DNA from: Streptomyces wedmorensis
Lineage (GTDB): Bacteria > Actinomycetota > Actinomycetes > Streptomycetales > Streptomycetaceae
NCBI RefSeq assembly: GCF_000716445.1
Contig: NZ_JNWK01000022.1
Coordinates: 1 to 64,000 of the forward strand
Direction of reading: 5' to 3'
DNA: 64,000 nucleotides
Of this stretch, positions 19,073 to 29,680 are shown piece by piece. Made by a program: the position numbers and the translations under genes. Position 1 is the stretch's first letter. Each line of letters opens with the position of its first letter. The notes under the pieces are model-generated. The model saw only the letters and a list, made by a program, of their open reading frames with translations. It ran no database searches and had not been told where the DNA came from.

Positions 19073-19824
19073 GTCTCGCCGTACGTGTGATCCCCTGCCT
19101 GGACGTGGACAACGGCCGGGTCGTCAAGGGCGTCAACTTCCAGAACCTCCGGGACGCGGGCGACCCCGTCGAGATGGCCAAGCTGTACGACGCCGAGGGC
19201 GCCGACGAGCTGACCTTCCTGGACATCACCGCCTCCTCCGGGAACCGGGAGACCACCTACGACGTGGTGCGCCGCACCGCCGAGCAGGTCTTCATCCCGC
19301 TCACGGTCGGCGGCGGCGTCCGGTCTGCGGAGGACGTCGACAAACTGCTGCGGGCCGGCGCCGACAAGGTGGGCGTCAACACCGCCGCCATCGCGCGCCC
19401 CGAGCTGATCCAGGAGATCGCGGAGCGCTTCGGCCGCCAGGTGCTCGTCCTGTCCGTGGACGCGCGCCGCACCGGGTCCGGCTCCTTCGAGGTCACCACG
19501 CACGGCGGTCGCCGGGGCACCGGCATCGACGCCGTCGAGTGGGCGCACCGCGCCGCCGAGCTCGGCGCGGGCGAGATCCTGCTCAACTCGATGGACGCGG
19601 ACGGCACGAAGGACGGCTACGACACCGAGATGATCGCGGCGGTGCGCAAGCACGTCACGGTGCCGGTGATCGCGTCCGGCGGCGCCGGCAAGCTCTCCGA
19701 CTTCGCGCCGGCCGTGGCGGCGGGCGCGGACGCGGTGCTCGCGGCCTCCGTCTTCCACTTCGGCGACCTGCGGATCGCGCAGGTCAAGGACGCACTGCGG
19801 GAAGCGGGCCACCCGGTCCGCTGA
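19069..19824 (+). CDS. hisF: Imidazole glycerol phosphate synthase, cyclase subunit
   Basis: A 251-aa (beta-alpha)8 barrel that uses ammonia from HisH to close the imidazole ring, releasing AICAR. Visible: [19 protein letters not shown] with catalytic D12, [21 protein letters not shown] and [11 protein letters not shown]. The ATG overlaps the ridA stop. Last gene of the operon, followed by a terminator. Confidence 0.98.
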   Translation: MSLAVRVIPCLDVDNGRVVKGVNFQNLRDAGDPVEMAKLYDAEGADELTFLDITASSGNRETTYDVVRRTAEQVFIPLTVGGGVRSAEDVDKLLRAGADKVGVNTAAIARPELIQEIAERFGRQVLVLSVDARRTGSGSFEVTTHGGRRGTGIDAVEWAHRAAELGAGEILLNSMDADGTKDGYDTEMIAAVRKHVTVPVIASGGAGKLSDFAPAVAAGADAVLAASVFHFGDLRIAQVKDALREAGHPVR

Positions 19825-19843
19825 GCCGTCGTTCCGCTTGCGG

Positions 19844-19867
19844 GAAGGGCCCCCTCGGGGGCCCTTC
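19844..19867 (+). terminator. his operon terminator
   Basis: A perfect 11-bp GC-rich inverted repeat with a 2-nt loop, followed by TTCTTC, 20 nt after the hisF stop. Confidence 0.8.
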
Positions 19868-19890
19868 TTCTTCGCCAAGTGCGCAGGATT

Positions 19891-19931
19891 ATTTGTGCAA
19901 ATCTTGTTGCGCAAGTTTTCTTTCGTATCTA
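19891..19931 (+). promoter_or_regulatory. Promoter with two inverted repeats before the ArsR-like gene
   Basis: The AT-rich block holds TTGTTG (19904-19909) and TATCTA (19926-19931) with a 16-nt spacer, a plausible sigma-70 type promoter. Two inverted repeats overlap it: ATTTGTGCAAAT (19891-19902) and CTTG-N5-CAAG (19903-19915), the latter containing the palindrome TTGCGCAA. These are good candidates for autorepression sites. Transcription would begin almost at the start codon. Confidence 0.55.
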
Positions 19932-19936
19932 GGGTC

Positions 19937-20530
19937 GTGGACATGACCTCGCAGGAGAACCGCCGCATCGACGACCTCGGCACCCTGAAGGCCATCGCGC
20001 ACCCCCTGCGCATGCGCCTCTACCGGGCCCTGTTCGTGGCCCGCACCGCGACCGCCTCCCAGCTCGCCGAGCAGGTCGACGAGGCCGTCTCGCTCGTCAG
20101 CTACCACCTGCGCAAACTCGCCGAGCACGGCCTCATCGAGGAAGCCGAGACGCAGTCCACCGACGGCCGCGAGCGCTGGTGGCAGCCCAGCTCGTACGGG
20201 CTGTCCATCCGCGACGAGGACGTCCGGGGAAACCCGGAGATGGCCGCCGCGAGCGACGCCGTCGGCCGGACCATCCACGAGCAGCGCACCGCGCTCCACC
20301 GCCGCTTCATCGACGAGCGGCTCACCTGGCCCGACGAATGGCGCTCGGCGGCCATCAGCTCCGAGTGGCTGCCGCGCCTCACCGCCGCCGAACTCGCCGC
20401 CCTCGGCGACGAGCTCGACGCGCTCCTCAAGAAGTACGACCAGCGGGCCCGCGCCGCCGAGGACGCCGGCGACACCGAAGGCCGCGAGAACGTCGCCATC
20501 CACCTGCACGGCTTCCCCTACCGAGGCTGA
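19937..20530 (+). CDS. ArsR-like HTH transcriptional regulator
   Basis: A 197-aa regulator with an N-terminal winged helix (about residues 12-85): LGTLKAIAHPLRMRLYRAL, the recognition region TASQLAEQVDEAVSLVSYHL and EHGLIEEAE. The C-terminal half is helical and probably forms the dimer and ligand region. The start is GTG 19937 or ATG 19943; neither has a ribosome-binding site and the promoter ends 5-11 nt upstream, which points to a leaderless mRNA. The MFS gene starts 2 nt after the stop, so this is probably its local repressor. Confidence 0.9.
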   Translation: MDMTSQENRRIDDLGTLKAIAHPLRMRLYRALFVARTATASQLAEQVDEAVSLVSYHLRKLAEHGLIEEAETQSTDGRERWWQPSSYGLSIRDEDVRGNPEMAAASDAVGRTIHEQRTALHRRFIDERLTWPDEWRSAAISSEWLPRLTAAELAALGDELDALLKKYDQRARAAEDAGDTEGRENVAIHLHGFPYRG

Positions 20531-20532
20531 CG

Positions 20533-21786
20533 ATGACCACGACGAACGCCGCCACCGCCACCGCCACCGTCCCCGAGGCCACCCGCCCCGCCCACCGCAG
20601 CCCCCAGGTCCTGCGCTGGCTCGGCGCCTACACCGCCTCCACGCTCGGCGACAGCGTCTACTACCTCACGCTCTCCTGGTCCGCCGTCAGCAGCGGCAGC
20701 CCCGCCCAGGCCGGCCTCGTCATGGCCGTCGCCGCCGTACCCCGCGCGCTGCTGATGCTCGGCGGGGGAGTGATAGCCGACCGCCTCGGCCCGCGCCGCG
20801 TCGTCATCGCCTCCGACGCCGTCCGCTGCCTGGTCGTCCTCGGCCTCGCCGCGACCCTGTTCCTCGCCTCGCCCGGCCTGTGGGCGCTCGCCGCCGTCGC
20901 CCTCGTCTTCGGCGTCGTCGACGCCCTGTTCCTGCCCGCCGTCGGCGCCCTGCCGCCCCGCATCGCCGAACGCGACCAGCTCGCCCGCGTCCAGGGCATG
21001 CGCGGCCTGGCCCACCGGCTCGGCGCCGTCCTCGGCGCCCCGCTGGGCGGCCTCGCCGTCGCCCTCGGCGGCCCGGCCACCGCCTTCGGCATCGCCGGGA
21101 TCCTCTTCGCGCTCTCCCTGCCCCTGCTCGGCGCGCTCAAGCTCCGCTCGCTGCCGCAGGAGGAGACACGCGACGGCACCGCCCTGCGCGACCTCGCCGA
21201 CGGCCTGCGCTACCTCCGCGGCCACCAGGCGCTCGGCCCGCTGATGATCGTCGTCCTGCTCGCCGACCTCGGCTTCACCGGCCCCCTCAACGTCGGCCTC
21301 GCCGTCCTCTCCGAACAGCGCGGCTGGGGCGCCTCCGGCATCGGCTGGGTCCTCGCCGGCTTCGGCACGGGCGCCGCCGGCGCCTCCCTGCTGCTGACCG
21401 TCAAGGGCCACGTCCCCCGGGCCGGCCTCGTCATGGGCTGGACCATGGCGGTCGGAGCCGTATCGATCGGCGCCCTCGCCTACATCCCGCTGCTGCCGCT
21501 CGCCGCCCTCGCCGCGGTCTCCATCGGCCTGCTCGCCGGACTCTCCGGAGCCCTGTGCAACGCCCTCGTGCAGACCGAGTGCGACCCCGCCTACCTCGGC
21601 CGGGTGAGCGCCGTCTCCAGCCTCGGCAGCCTCGGCCTCGCCCCGCTGAGCTTCCCGGTCACCGGCGCGGCCATCGGCCTGTGGGGCCCCGGCCCGGTCT
21701 TCGTCGCCAGCGCGGCGGTCTGCGCCCTGTCCGGCGTGTACGCCCTCGCGGTCCCGGCCCTCCGCCGCGCCGAACTCCCGAAGTAG
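20533..21786 (+). CDS. MFS transporter, putative exporter
   Basis: A 417-aa major facilitator with about 12 hydrophobic segments. The loop motif DRLGPRRVVIASD follows helix 2, typical of MFS drug/proton antiporters (DHA1-like or enterobactin exporter-like). It starts 2 nt after the ArsR-like regulator gene, forming a two-gene operon; the pair is a common Streptomyces efflux arrangement. Substrate unknown. Confidence 0.9.
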   Translation: MTTTNAATATATVPEATRPAHRSPQVLRWLGAYTASTLGDSVYYLTLSWSAVSSGSPAQAGLVMAVAAVPRALLMLGGGVIADRLGPRRVVIASDAVRCLVVLGLAATLFLASPGLWALAAVALVFGVVDALFLPAVGALPPRIAERDQLARVQGMRGLAHRLGAVLGAPLGGLAVALGGPATAFGIAGILFALSLPLLGALKLRSLPQEETRDGTALRDLADGLRYLRGHQALGPLMIVVLLADLGFTGPLNVGLAVLSEQRGWGASGIGWVLAGFGTGAAGASLLLTVKGHVPRAGLVMGWTMAVGAVSIGALAYIPLLPLAALAAVSIGLLAGLSGALCNALVQTECDPAYLGRVSAVSSLGSLGLAPLSFPVTGAAIGLWGPGPVFVASAAVCALSGVYALAVPALRRAELPK

Positions 21787-21792
21787 CCCGCG

Positions 21793-22428
21793 TCAGATCC
21801 CCAGCTGCTTCGTCTCCCGCAGCCGCTCGATCGCCTCCGGCTCCCCGTCCAGCGCCACCTTCGCCGCGTCCTGGCGCCCGTACAGGTACATCACCAGCTC
21901 GCCCGGCTCCCCGGAGGCCGTCACCACCGGGGTGCCGCGGTGGGCCACCGCCGTCTGGCCGTTCGGACGGCGGAGCACCAGGCCCACGGGGGCCTTGCGG
22001 CCGAGCAGGCGGGCCGACTTCTCCAGACGGGACCAGAGGGCGTCCGCGAAGACCGGGTCCAGCTCGCGCGCCGACCACTCGGGCTGGGCCCGGCGCACGT
22101 CCTCCGCGTGGACGTAGAACTCGACGACGTTCGCCCCCTCGTCCACCTGCTTGATGGTGAACGGCGAGAACTTCGGCGGGCCCGTACGGATGAGCCGGAT
22201 CAGCTCCTCGTACGGCTTGTCGGCGAACTCCGCCGTCACCCGGTCCATCCGATCCTTCAGCACCGGCACGACCGCACCCGCCGCCGCGTCCGGCCGCCGC
22301 TCGCGCACCACCACATGGGCCGCGAGGTCCCGGGTGCGCCAGCCCTCGCAGAGCGTCGGGGCGTCCGGGCCCGCCGCCTCCAACAGATCGGCGAGCAGAA
22401 GCCGTTCACGTTTCGCATGGGTCGACAT
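21793..22428 (-). CDS. TIGR03085 family metal-binding protein
   Basis: A 211-aa protein of the DinB/maleylpyruvate isomerase-like superfamily. The N-terminus has the [16 protein letters not shown] and [19 protein letters not shown] pattern with a conserved His that binds metal. A second His region lies at [17 protein letters not shown]. These proteins are thought to be mycothiol-dependent or metal-dependent enzymes, but this subgroup is uncharacterised. ATG at 22428; divergent from hisI across 84 bp. Confidence 0.88.
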   Translation of the reverse strand: MSTHAKRERLLLADLLEAAGPDAPTLCEGWRTRDLAAHVVVRERRPDAAAGAVVPVLKDRMDRVTAEFADKPYEELIRLIRTGPPKFSPFTIKQVDEGANVVEFYVHAEDVRRAQPEWSARELDPVFADALWSRLEKSARLLGRKAPVGLVLRRPNGQTAVAHRGTPVVTASGEPGELVMYLYGRQDAAKVALDGEPEAIERLRETKQLGI

Positions 22429-22512
22429 GCCCGCCAGCGTACGACCGGGACGACCGGTCCGCCCAGTGGACGCCCGGCCGGACACCGTCCCGGACCACGG
22501 CACAATGACGCC

Positions 22513-22863
22513 ATGAGCAGCAATCTCGACCCGGCCGTCTCCGCCCGGCTCAAGCGCAGCCCCGACGGGCTCGTCCCCGCCATCGCCCAGCAGTACGACA
22601 CCGGCGAGGTGCTGATGCTCGGCTGGATGGACGACGAGGCCCTGCACCGCACCCTCACCACCGGCCGCGCCACCTACTGGTCCCGCAGCCGCCAGGAGTA
22701 CTGGGTCAAGGGCGACACCTCCGGCCACGTCCAGCACGTCAAGGCCGTCGCCCTCGACTGCGACGCCGACACCGTCCTCGTCAAGGTCGACCAGGTCGGG
22801 GCCGCCTGCCACACCGGCACCCGCACCTGCTTCGACACCGACGTGCTCCCCGTATCCCAGTAA
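22513..22863 (+). CDS. hisI: Phosphoribosyl-AMP cyclohydrolase
   Basis: A 116-aa zinc enzyme opening the purine ring of PR-AMP in histidine synthesis. Family motifs: [34 protein letters not shown], and the metal-binding Asp/Cys region [14 protein letters not shown] with [10 protein letters not shown]. There is no fused HisE domain. It is separated from the main his operon and lies 11 nt before trpE, so the two pathways share a transcript here. Confidence 0.97.
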   Translation: MSSNLDPAVSARLKRSPDGLVPAIAQQYDTGEVLMLGWMDDEALHRTLTTGRATYWSRSRQEYWVKGDTSGHVQHVKAVALDCDADTVLVKVDQVGAACHTGTRTCFDTDVLPVSQ

Positions 22864-22874
22864 GGTCTGGCGCC

Positions 22875-24365
22875 ATGGATCTCGAGACGTTCCGCAAGCT
22901 GGCGGCCGACCGCCGCGTCATCCCCGTCAGCCGCAGGCTCCTCGCGGACGGCGACACCCCGGTCGGGCTCTACCGCAAGCTCGCCGCCGAACGGCCCGGC
23001 ACCTTCCTCCTCGAATCCGCGGAGAACGGCCGCTCCTGGTCCCGGTACTCCTTCATCGGAGTGCGCAGCGACGCCACCCTGACGGTGCGGGACGGCGAGG
23101 CCCACTGGCTCGGCACCCCGCCCGTCGGCGTCCCCACCGACGGCGACCCCCTCGACGCCCTGCGCGCCACCGTCGAAGCCCTCCACACCCCCCGGGACCT
23201 CTCCACCGGGATGCCCCCGTTCACCGGCGGCATGGTCGGCTACCTCGGCTACGACATCGTCCGCCGCCTGGAGCGGATCGGCGAGCACGGCCGCGACGAC
23301 CTGCGGCTCCCCGAGCTCACCATGCTCCTCACCAGCGACCTCGCCGTCCTCGACCACTGGGACGGCTCGGTCCTGCTGATCGCCAACGCGATCAACCACA
23401 ACGACCTGGAGACCGGCGTCGACGAGGCGTACGCACACGCCGTCGCCCGCCTCGACGCCATGCAGGCCGACCTCGCCCGCCCGGTCGCCACCGCACCCAC
23501 CGCGCTCCCGGCCTCCGAGCTCCCCGAGTTCTCCGCGCTCTGGGGCGGCCCGGCGTACCAGGACGCCGTCGAGGACATCAAGGAGCGCATCCGCGCCGGC
23601 GAAGCCTTCCAGGTCGTGCCCTCGCAGCGCTTCGAGACCCCGTGCGCCGCCTCCGCGCTCGACGTCTACCGGGTCCTCCGGGCCACCAACCCGTCCCCGT
23701 ACATGTACCTCTTCCGCTTCGAGAACGGCTTCGACGTCGTCGGATCCAGCCCCGAGGCCCTCGTCAAGGTCGAGGACGGGCAGGCGATGCTCCACCCCAT
23801 CGCCGGAACCCGGCACCGCGGCGCCACCCCCCAGGAGGACCACGACCTCGCCGAGGAACTGCTCGCCGACCCCAAGGAGCGCGCCGAGCACCTCATGCTC
23901 GTCGACCTCGGCCGCAACGACCTCGGCCGCGTCTGCTCGCCCGGCTCGGTGGAGGTCGTCGACTTCATGTCGATCGAGCGCTACTCGCACGTCATGCACA
24001 TCGTCTCCACCGTGACCGGCCGGGTCGCCGACGGACGGACCGCCTTCGACGTCCTCACCGCCTGCTTCCCCGCCGGCACGCTCTCCGGAGCCCCCAAGCC
24101 CCGCGCGATGCAGATCATCGAGGAGCTCGAACCCTCCCGGCGCGGCCTGTACGGCGGATGTGTCGGTTATCTCGATTTCGCCGGCGACGCGGACACCGCC
24201 ATCGCCATCCGCACCGCCCTGCTCCGCGACGGCACCGCGTACGTGCAGGCCGGAGCCGGTGTCGTCGCCGACTCCGACCCCGTCGCCGAGGACAACGAGT
24301 GCCGCAACAAGGCCGCGGCCGTCCTCCGCGCCGTCCACACCGCCAACCGGATGAACGACAACTGA
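22875..24365 (+). CDS. trpE: Anthranilate synthase component I
   Basis: A 496-aa chorismate-binding enzyme making anthranilate. The LLESAE motif (S48) of the tryptophan feedback site is intact, so the enzyme should be inhibited by Trp. C-terminal catalytic motifs include [31 protein letters not shown] and [12 protein letters not shown]. Its glutaminase partner TrpG is not in this window. It follows hisI closely. Confidence 0.97.
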   Translation: MDLETFRKLAADRRVIPVSRRLLADGDTPVGLYRKLAAERPGTFLLESAENGRSWSRYSFIGVRSDATLTVRDGEAHWLGTPPVGVPTDGDPLDALRATVEALHTPRDLSTGMPPFTGGMVGYLGYDIVRRLERIGEHGRDDLRLPELTMLLTSDLAVLDHWDGSVLLIANAINHNDLETGVDEAYAHAVARLDAMQADLARPVATAPTALPASELPEFSALWGGPAYQDAVEDIKERIRAGEAFQVVPSQRFETPCAASALDVYRVLRATNPSPYMYLFRFENGFDVVGSSPEALVKVEDGQAMLHPIAGTRHRGATPQEDHDLAEELLADPKERAEHLMLVDLGRNDLGRVCSPGSVEVVDFMSIERYSHVMHIVSTVTGRVADGRTAFDVLTACFPAGTLSGAPKPRAMQIIEELEPSRRGLYGGCVGYLDFAGDADTAIAIRTALLRDGTAYVQAGAGVVADSDPVAEDNECRNKAAAVLRAVHTANRMNDN

Positions 24366-24388
24366 GGACGTAGGGGATAGTGGGGTAC

Positions 24389-25030
24389 GTGAGTGCCGTA
24401 CCCGTACCCCAGCCCCGGGCCGCCCGTGCGGCCGTCCCCACCGGCGGCCGCCGCAGCCTGGCCGCGGCCCTCCTCCTCGGCGCGCTCGGCGCCACCGTCG
24501 TCCTGCTCTCCGCCGGCCAGATCTGGGCCGAGGGCACCGCGTCCGTCGGCGGCGGCAGCGTCCCCGTCGAGGCCGACGGCGGCGCCGTCACCGGCGTGCC
24601 GACCGCCCTCGCGATCGTCGGCCTCGCCGCCCTCTTCGCGGTCTTCGCCGTCCGCCGCACCGGCCGCACCCTCGTCGCCGCGCTCCTCGCGCTCAGCGGC
24701 GCCGGAGCCGCGCTCGCCGCGGTCCTCGGCGCCTCCGACAGCGCCGCCCTCGACGCCGAGGCCGCCCGCATCAGCGGCGACACCGCCGCCGCCGTGGCCG
24801 GCCTCACCCACACCGTCTGGCCGTACGTGACCGCCGTCGGCGCCGCCCTCATCCTGCTCGCCGGCCTCTTCGCGCTGCGCTTCGGCAAGAGCTGGCCGGC
24901 CATGGGCGGCCGCTACGAGCGCTCCGGACCCCCGCGCGGCGGCCGCAAGGCACCCGCCACCGACCCCGACCGGCCCGAGGACCTGTGGAAGGCCCTCGAC
25001 CGCGGCGAGGACCCCACGCACGGCGGCTGA
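24389..25030 (+). CDS. TIGR02234 family membrane protein (Trp region)
   Basis: A 213-aa membrane protein with four hydrophobic segments (about residues 22-42, 68-88, 92-112 and 145-165). It matches the actinobacterial trp-region conserved membrane protein family (Trp_oprn_chp) in position and pattern, including the QIW after the first helix. Function unknown. I take GTG 24389, preceded by GGGG sequence; an in-frame GTG at 24380 is possible. It lies between trpE and trpC, as in related genomes. Confidence 0.85.
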   Translation: MSAVPVPQPRAARAAVPTGGRRSLAAALLLGALGATVVLLSAGQIWAEGTASVGGGSVPVEADGGAVTGVPTALAIVGLAALFAVFAVRRTGRTLVAALLALSGAGAALAAVLGASDSAALDAEAARISGDTAAAVAGLTHTVWPYVTAVGAALILLAGLFALRFGKSWPAMGGRYERSGPPRGGRKAPATDPDRPEDLWKALDRGEDPTHGG

Positions 25031-25167
25031 CCCGTACGACCGATCGCGACGCGTGATCGTCCCGGCACCCCCGATTCATCCTCGCGCGCCCACGTGCGGG
25101 ACAATGAGCGCCGAGTGTCCGCGCACGCGAGACCTCACCATCGAGCAACTGCAACGAGGAGCAACTC

Positions 25168-25422
25168 ATGGCGGGCAGCGCCCACGGACACACCCCGGCC
25201 GCCTGGACCGGTGTCATCATCTCCTTCATCGGCTTCTGCATCGCCGGCGTCTTCATGGTGGCCGCCAACCTGCCCGGTTTCTGGGCCGGCGTGGGTGTCA
25301 TCGTCCTCGGCGGCATCGTCGGCGGCGCGATGAAGGCGGCGGGCCTCGGCATGCCGAAGGAGTCGGCGGCCGTCGCCGCCGCCCGTGAGGCGGCCACCGC
25401 GACCGCGCGGGCCCGTTCCTGA
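25168..25422 (+). CDS. HGxxPAAW family small membrane protein
   Basis: An 84-aa protein named for its N-terminal HGHTPAAW. Two hydrophobic segments follow (about residues 16-34 and 38-58), then an Ala-rich soluble tail. ATG with GAGGAG upstream. It is regularly found between trpE and trpC in Streptomyces; its function is unknown. Confidence 0.88.
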   Translation: MAGSAHGHTPAAWTGVIISFIGFCIAGVFMVAANLPGFWAGVGVIVLGGIVGGAMKAAGLGMPKESAAVAAAREAATATARARS

Positions 25423-25439
25423 CGCGACACGACGCACCC

Positions 25440-25474
25440 GAGGGCGCAGTCCGGCCGTGCCGGGCTGCGCCCTC
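25440..25474 (+). terminator. Hairpin after the HGxxPAAW gene
   Basis: A 15-bp stem (one G-U pair) with a 5-nt loop starting 17 nt after the stop. It probably separates hisI-trpE transcription from the downstream genes. No T-tract follows. Confidence 0.6.
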
Positions 25475-25499
25475 GCGCGTCAGGGGCGAGAATCACCGG

Positions 25500-26156
25500 G
25501 TGGACACGCACCCGACGGCCGGCGCCGCGACCGACGCTTCCCCCACCCGACCGGGTGAATCCACCCCGCCCGGGGGCCCCGGCCCGGTCGGCCCCGGCCC
25601 GTCCCCGACCCACGCCGCGCGGTCCCATGCCCCGGACGGTGCCGCACCGGCGTGGCACGCGGATCCGGACGGTGCCCCACCCGTGTGGCACGGAGGTCCG
25701 GGCGGTCCCGTGCCGCCGTGGCACGGAGGCCAGGGCGGTCCCGTGCCGCCCTCGCACCGGCCGCTCGCGCGACGGCTGCTCGCCCCGGTCGGGACGCTCG
25801 CCGGGGTCGCCGCCGCGTTCGCGTACGTCGGGGCCGTCGACCCCAACGAACCCGGGCACTACCCCGTCTGCCCGCTGCTCCGCTTCACCGGTCTGTACTG
25901 CCCCGGATGCGGCGGACTCCGCAGCGCCCACGCCTTCGTCACCGGCGACCTGCCGGCCGCCGTCGGCGCCAACGCCCTGGCCGTCGCCGGCTACGGACTC
26001 TTCGCCGTCGTCATGACCCTCTGGCTGATTCGTGCCATCCGCGGGGTACCGATGCGCCTCGCGATCGCCCCGGCCTGGTGGTGGGGGATCGGGGCTGTCC
26101 TCGCCCTCTTCACCCTGGTCCGGAACCTTCCCTTCGGCTCCGCGCTGGCCCCCTGA
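25500..26156 (+). CDS. DUF2752 domain membrane protein
   Basis: A 218-aa protein. The first roughly 80 residues are Pro/Gly-rich and disordered, with three 11-residue repeats each beginning Trp-His. The rest is a DUF2752 domain: YPVCPLLRFTGLYCPGCGG (the family Cys motif) followed by membrane helices at about residues 95-112, 157-175 and 190-208. Function unknown. Three consecutive Trp codons (26076-26084) lie in its last helix. Confidence 0.85.
   Translation: MDTHPTAGAATDASPTRPGESTPPGGPGPVGPGPSPTHAARSHAPDGAAPAWHADPDGAPPVWHGGPGGPVPPWHGGQGGPVPPSHRPLARRLLAPVGTLAGVAAAFAYVGAVDPNEPGHYPVCPLLRFTGLYCPGCGGLRSAHAFVTGDLPAAVGANALAVAGYGLFAVVMTLWLIRAIRGVPMRLAIAPAWWWGIGAVLALFTLVRNLPFGSALAP
25653..25751 (+). 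repeat. Three tandem 33-bp coding repeats
   Basis: Units at 25653-25685, 25686-25718 and 25719-25751, the last two nearly identical at DNA level, each coding 11 residues of the form WHGGxGGPVPP. They form the N-terminal tail of the DUF2752 protein. Confidence 0.8.
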
Positions 26157-26303
26157 GGCCCGTCACGGGCGTTCGGGGACCCCGACGGGAGTCCCAGCAG
26201 ATGGGACGCGCTCCGGCCGATGCGATTCCGGAGCCGTCCTGCGGATAGGATCGAAGTGGCTGAACCTGTTTCATCATCACCGTCCCGGAAGGGGGCCCCT
26301 CGC

Positions 26304-27113
26304 GTGAGTGTGCTCGACGAGATCATCGAAGGCGTACGCGCCGACCTCGCAGAGCGACAGGCGCGGGTCACCCTCGACGAGCTCAAGGAGCGCGCCGCCA
26401 AGGCGCCGCAGGCCAAGGACGGCGTCGCCGCACTGCGCGGGGACGGCGTCAAGGTGATCTGCGAGGTCAAGCGCTCCAGCCCGTCCAAGGGCGCACTCGC
26501 CGCGATCGCCGACCCGGCCGGACTCGCCGCGGACTACGAGGCCGGCGGCGCCGCCGTCATCTCCGTCCTCACCGAGCAGCGCCGCTTCGGCGGCTCGCTC
26601 GCCGACCTGGAGGCCGTCCGGGCCCGGGTCGACATCCCGGTGCTGCGCAAGGACTTCATCGTCACCGCGTACCAGCTCTGGGAGGCCCGGGCGTACGGAG
26701 CGGATCTCGCGCTCCTCATCGTCGCCGCCCTGGAGCAGGAGGCGCTGGTCTCCCTCATCGAGCGTGCCGAGTCCATCGGGCTGACCCCGCTGGTCGAGGT
26801 CCACGACGAGGAGGAGGTCGAGCGCGCCGTCGACGCGGGCGCCCGGATCATCGGCGTCAACGCCCGCAACCTCAAGACCCTCAAGGTCGACCGCTCCACC
26901 TTCGAGCGCGTCGCCCCCGAGATCCCGGCGCACATCGTCAAGATCGCCGAGTCCGGCGTCCGCGGCCCGCACGACCTCATCGCCTACGCCAACGCCGGCG
27001 CGGACGCGGTCCTGGTCGGCGAGTCCCTCGTCACCGGCCGCGACCCGAAGGCCGCCGTCGCCGACCTCGTCGCCGCCGGCGCCCACCCGGCCCTCCGTCA
27101 CGGCCGGAGCTGA
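26304..27113 (+). CDS. trpC: Indole-3-glycerol phosphate synthase
   Basis: A 269-aa (beta-alpha)8 enzyme closing the indole ring. Motifs: [12 protein letters not shown] with catalytic Lys, [39 protein letters not shown] and IAESGV. It is monofunctional, consistent with PriA supplying the TrpF step. GTG start at 26304. The 147-bp upstream gap holds a 7-bp hairpin (26210-26234) and a possible -10 TAGGAT at 26245. Confidence 0.97.
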   Translation: MSVLDEIIEGVRADLAERQARVTLDELKERAAKAPQAKDGVAALRGDGVKVICEVKRSSPSKGALAAIADPAGLAADYEAGGAAVISVLTEQRRFGGSLADLEAVRARVDIPVLRKDFIVTAYQLWEARAYGADLALLIVAALEQEALVSLIERAESIGLTPLVEVHDEEEVERAVDAGARIIGVNARNLKTLKVDRSTFERVAPEIPAHIVKIAESGVRGPHDLIAYANAGADAVLVGESLVTGRDPKAAVADLVAAGAHPALRHGRS

Positions 27114-27120
27114 CCCCGCC

Positions 27121-27402
27121 ATGACCCCCGTCCGCGCCACGCCGACCGCCCAGGGCACCGCCCCGGGCGGACCGGTCGTGCCCGCGGACGCCTCGGGCCG
27201 TCGCGGCCGGCTCCGTACCGCCGCGGCCCCCGTCTCCAAGCACGCTCCGCTGGCCAGGGGCTGCCGTCCGCGCGGCTGCCGCGCGCCCGCCCGCCGAGTC
27301 CACGGCCGCCGGGTCCGCTACGTCATCGGCTCCGAGCCGGGCCAGGTCAACGGCATGCGATGGCGCCCGCGCGCCCCGCGCACCTCCACACACAACGCCT
27401 GA
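27121..27402 (+). CDS. trpM: TrpM-like small protein
   Basis: A 93-aa basic protein. Its conserved part, RGCRPRGCRAPARRVHGRR followed by VRYVIGSEPGQVNGMRW, matches what I recall of TrpM, the small protein encoded between trpC and trpB in S. coelicolor and reported to modulate tryptophan synthesis and development. The first roughly 40 residues are poorly structured and longer than in the form I recall. The ATG lies 8 nt after trpC without a clear ribosome-binding site, so a later start is possible. Confidence 0.65.
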   Translation: MTPVRATPTAQGTAPGGPVVPADASGRRGRLRTAAAPVSKHAPLARGCRPRGCRAPARRVHGRRVRYVIGSEPGQVNGMRWRPRAPRTSTHNA

Positions 27403-27435
27403 CCCCTGTCGCGTAGGGCCCGTCGCCACCGCCCG

Positions 27436-27475
27436 TGTGGGCAATCGTCCCGCCCCTGGCGGACGATTGCCCACA
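27436..27475. repeat. Dispersed palindrome in the trpM-trpB gap
   Basis: Inverted repeat with arms TGTGGGCAATCGTCCCGCC and GGCGGACGATTGCCCACA. A relative lies at 38482-38522. Two copies of ACGGGGCGGGC follow at 27476-27504. It may act as an RNA hairpin in the leader of trpB or as a terminator after trpM. A weak promoter (TTGCCG 27520, CATAAC 27545, 19-nt gap) lies downstream of it. Confidence 0.6.
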
Positions 27476-27603
27476 ACGGGGCGGGCGCCCATGACGGGGC
27501 GGGCCGACAGGCGTCCGTGTTGCCGTGCGTGAGCGTGGCGCGCGCATAACGTGACCATCGACCACACGTATCCCGGGGCACCCGCCCCGCGAGGAGCATC
27601 CGC

Positions 27604-28838
<1,235 letters not shown>

Positions 28839-28842
<4 letters not shown>

Positions 28843-29660
28843 CGAACGGGAACATCCAGCTGCTGAGCGACACCCTCGCCAAGGCGAAGGCCGAGAACAG
28901 GGCCGCGCTCATCGCGTACCTGCCGGCCGGCTTCCCGACCGTCGACGGCGGCATCGCGGCGATCAAGGCCGCCTTCGACGGCGGCGCCGACGTGGTCGAG
29001 GTCGGCCTCCCGCACAGCGACCCGGTCCTCGACGGGCCGGTCATCCAGACCGCCGACGACATCGCCCTGCGCGGCGGCGTCAAGATCGCCGACGTCATGC
29101 GGACGGTCCGCGAGGCCCACGAGGCCACCGGGAAGCCGGTCCTCGTCATGACCTACTGGAACCCGATCGACCGGTACGGCATCGAGCGCTTCACCGAGGA
29201 GCTCGCCGCGGCCGGCGGCGCGGGCTGCATCCTGCCCGACCTGCCGGTCCAGGAGTCCGCGGTCTGGCGCGAGCACGCCGACAAGCGCGGTCTCGCCACC
29301 GTGTTCGTCGTCGCGCCCAGCAGCAAGGACGCGCGCCTCGCCACCATCACGTCGGTCGGCTCCGGCTTCGTCTACGCCGCCTCGCTCATGGGCGTCACCG
29401 GCACCCGCGAGTCGGTCGGCGAGCAGGCCGCCGACCTGGTCCGCCGCACCCGGGCCACCTCCGGGCTCCCGGTCTGCGTCGGGCTCGGCGTCTCCAACGC
29501 CACCCAGGCCAAGGAGGTCGCCGGCTTCGCCGACGGCGTCATCGTCGGCTCCGCGTTCGTGCAGCGCATCCTCGACGCCGACGGCGACGAGGCCGCCGGA
29601 CTCGCCGCCGTAAGGGAACTGGCGGGCGAACTCGCCGAGGGTGTCCGCCGCGTTTCGTAA
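28839..29660 (+). CDS. trpA: Tryptophan synthase alpha subunit
   Basis: A 273-aa barrel protein that releases indole from indole-3-glycerol phosphate for TrpB. Catalytic regions: [17 protein letters not shown] with Glu and Asp, [10 protein letters not shown], and [16 protein letters not shown] start overlapping trpB. Followed by a strong terminator. Confidence 0.98.
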
Positions 29661-29680
29661 CCCATATGGGTGGACCTGCG

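Noticed and set aside
22674..24338. Antisense frame across hisI-trpE
   Set aside because: Shadow of trpE; repetitive acidic/Gly composition.
26076..26084. Trp-leader peptide (WWW) ahead of trpC
   Set aside because: The codons belong to a long DUF2752 gene, not to a short leader peptide, and no terminator-antiterminator pair was evident. Kept only as a low-interest observation.
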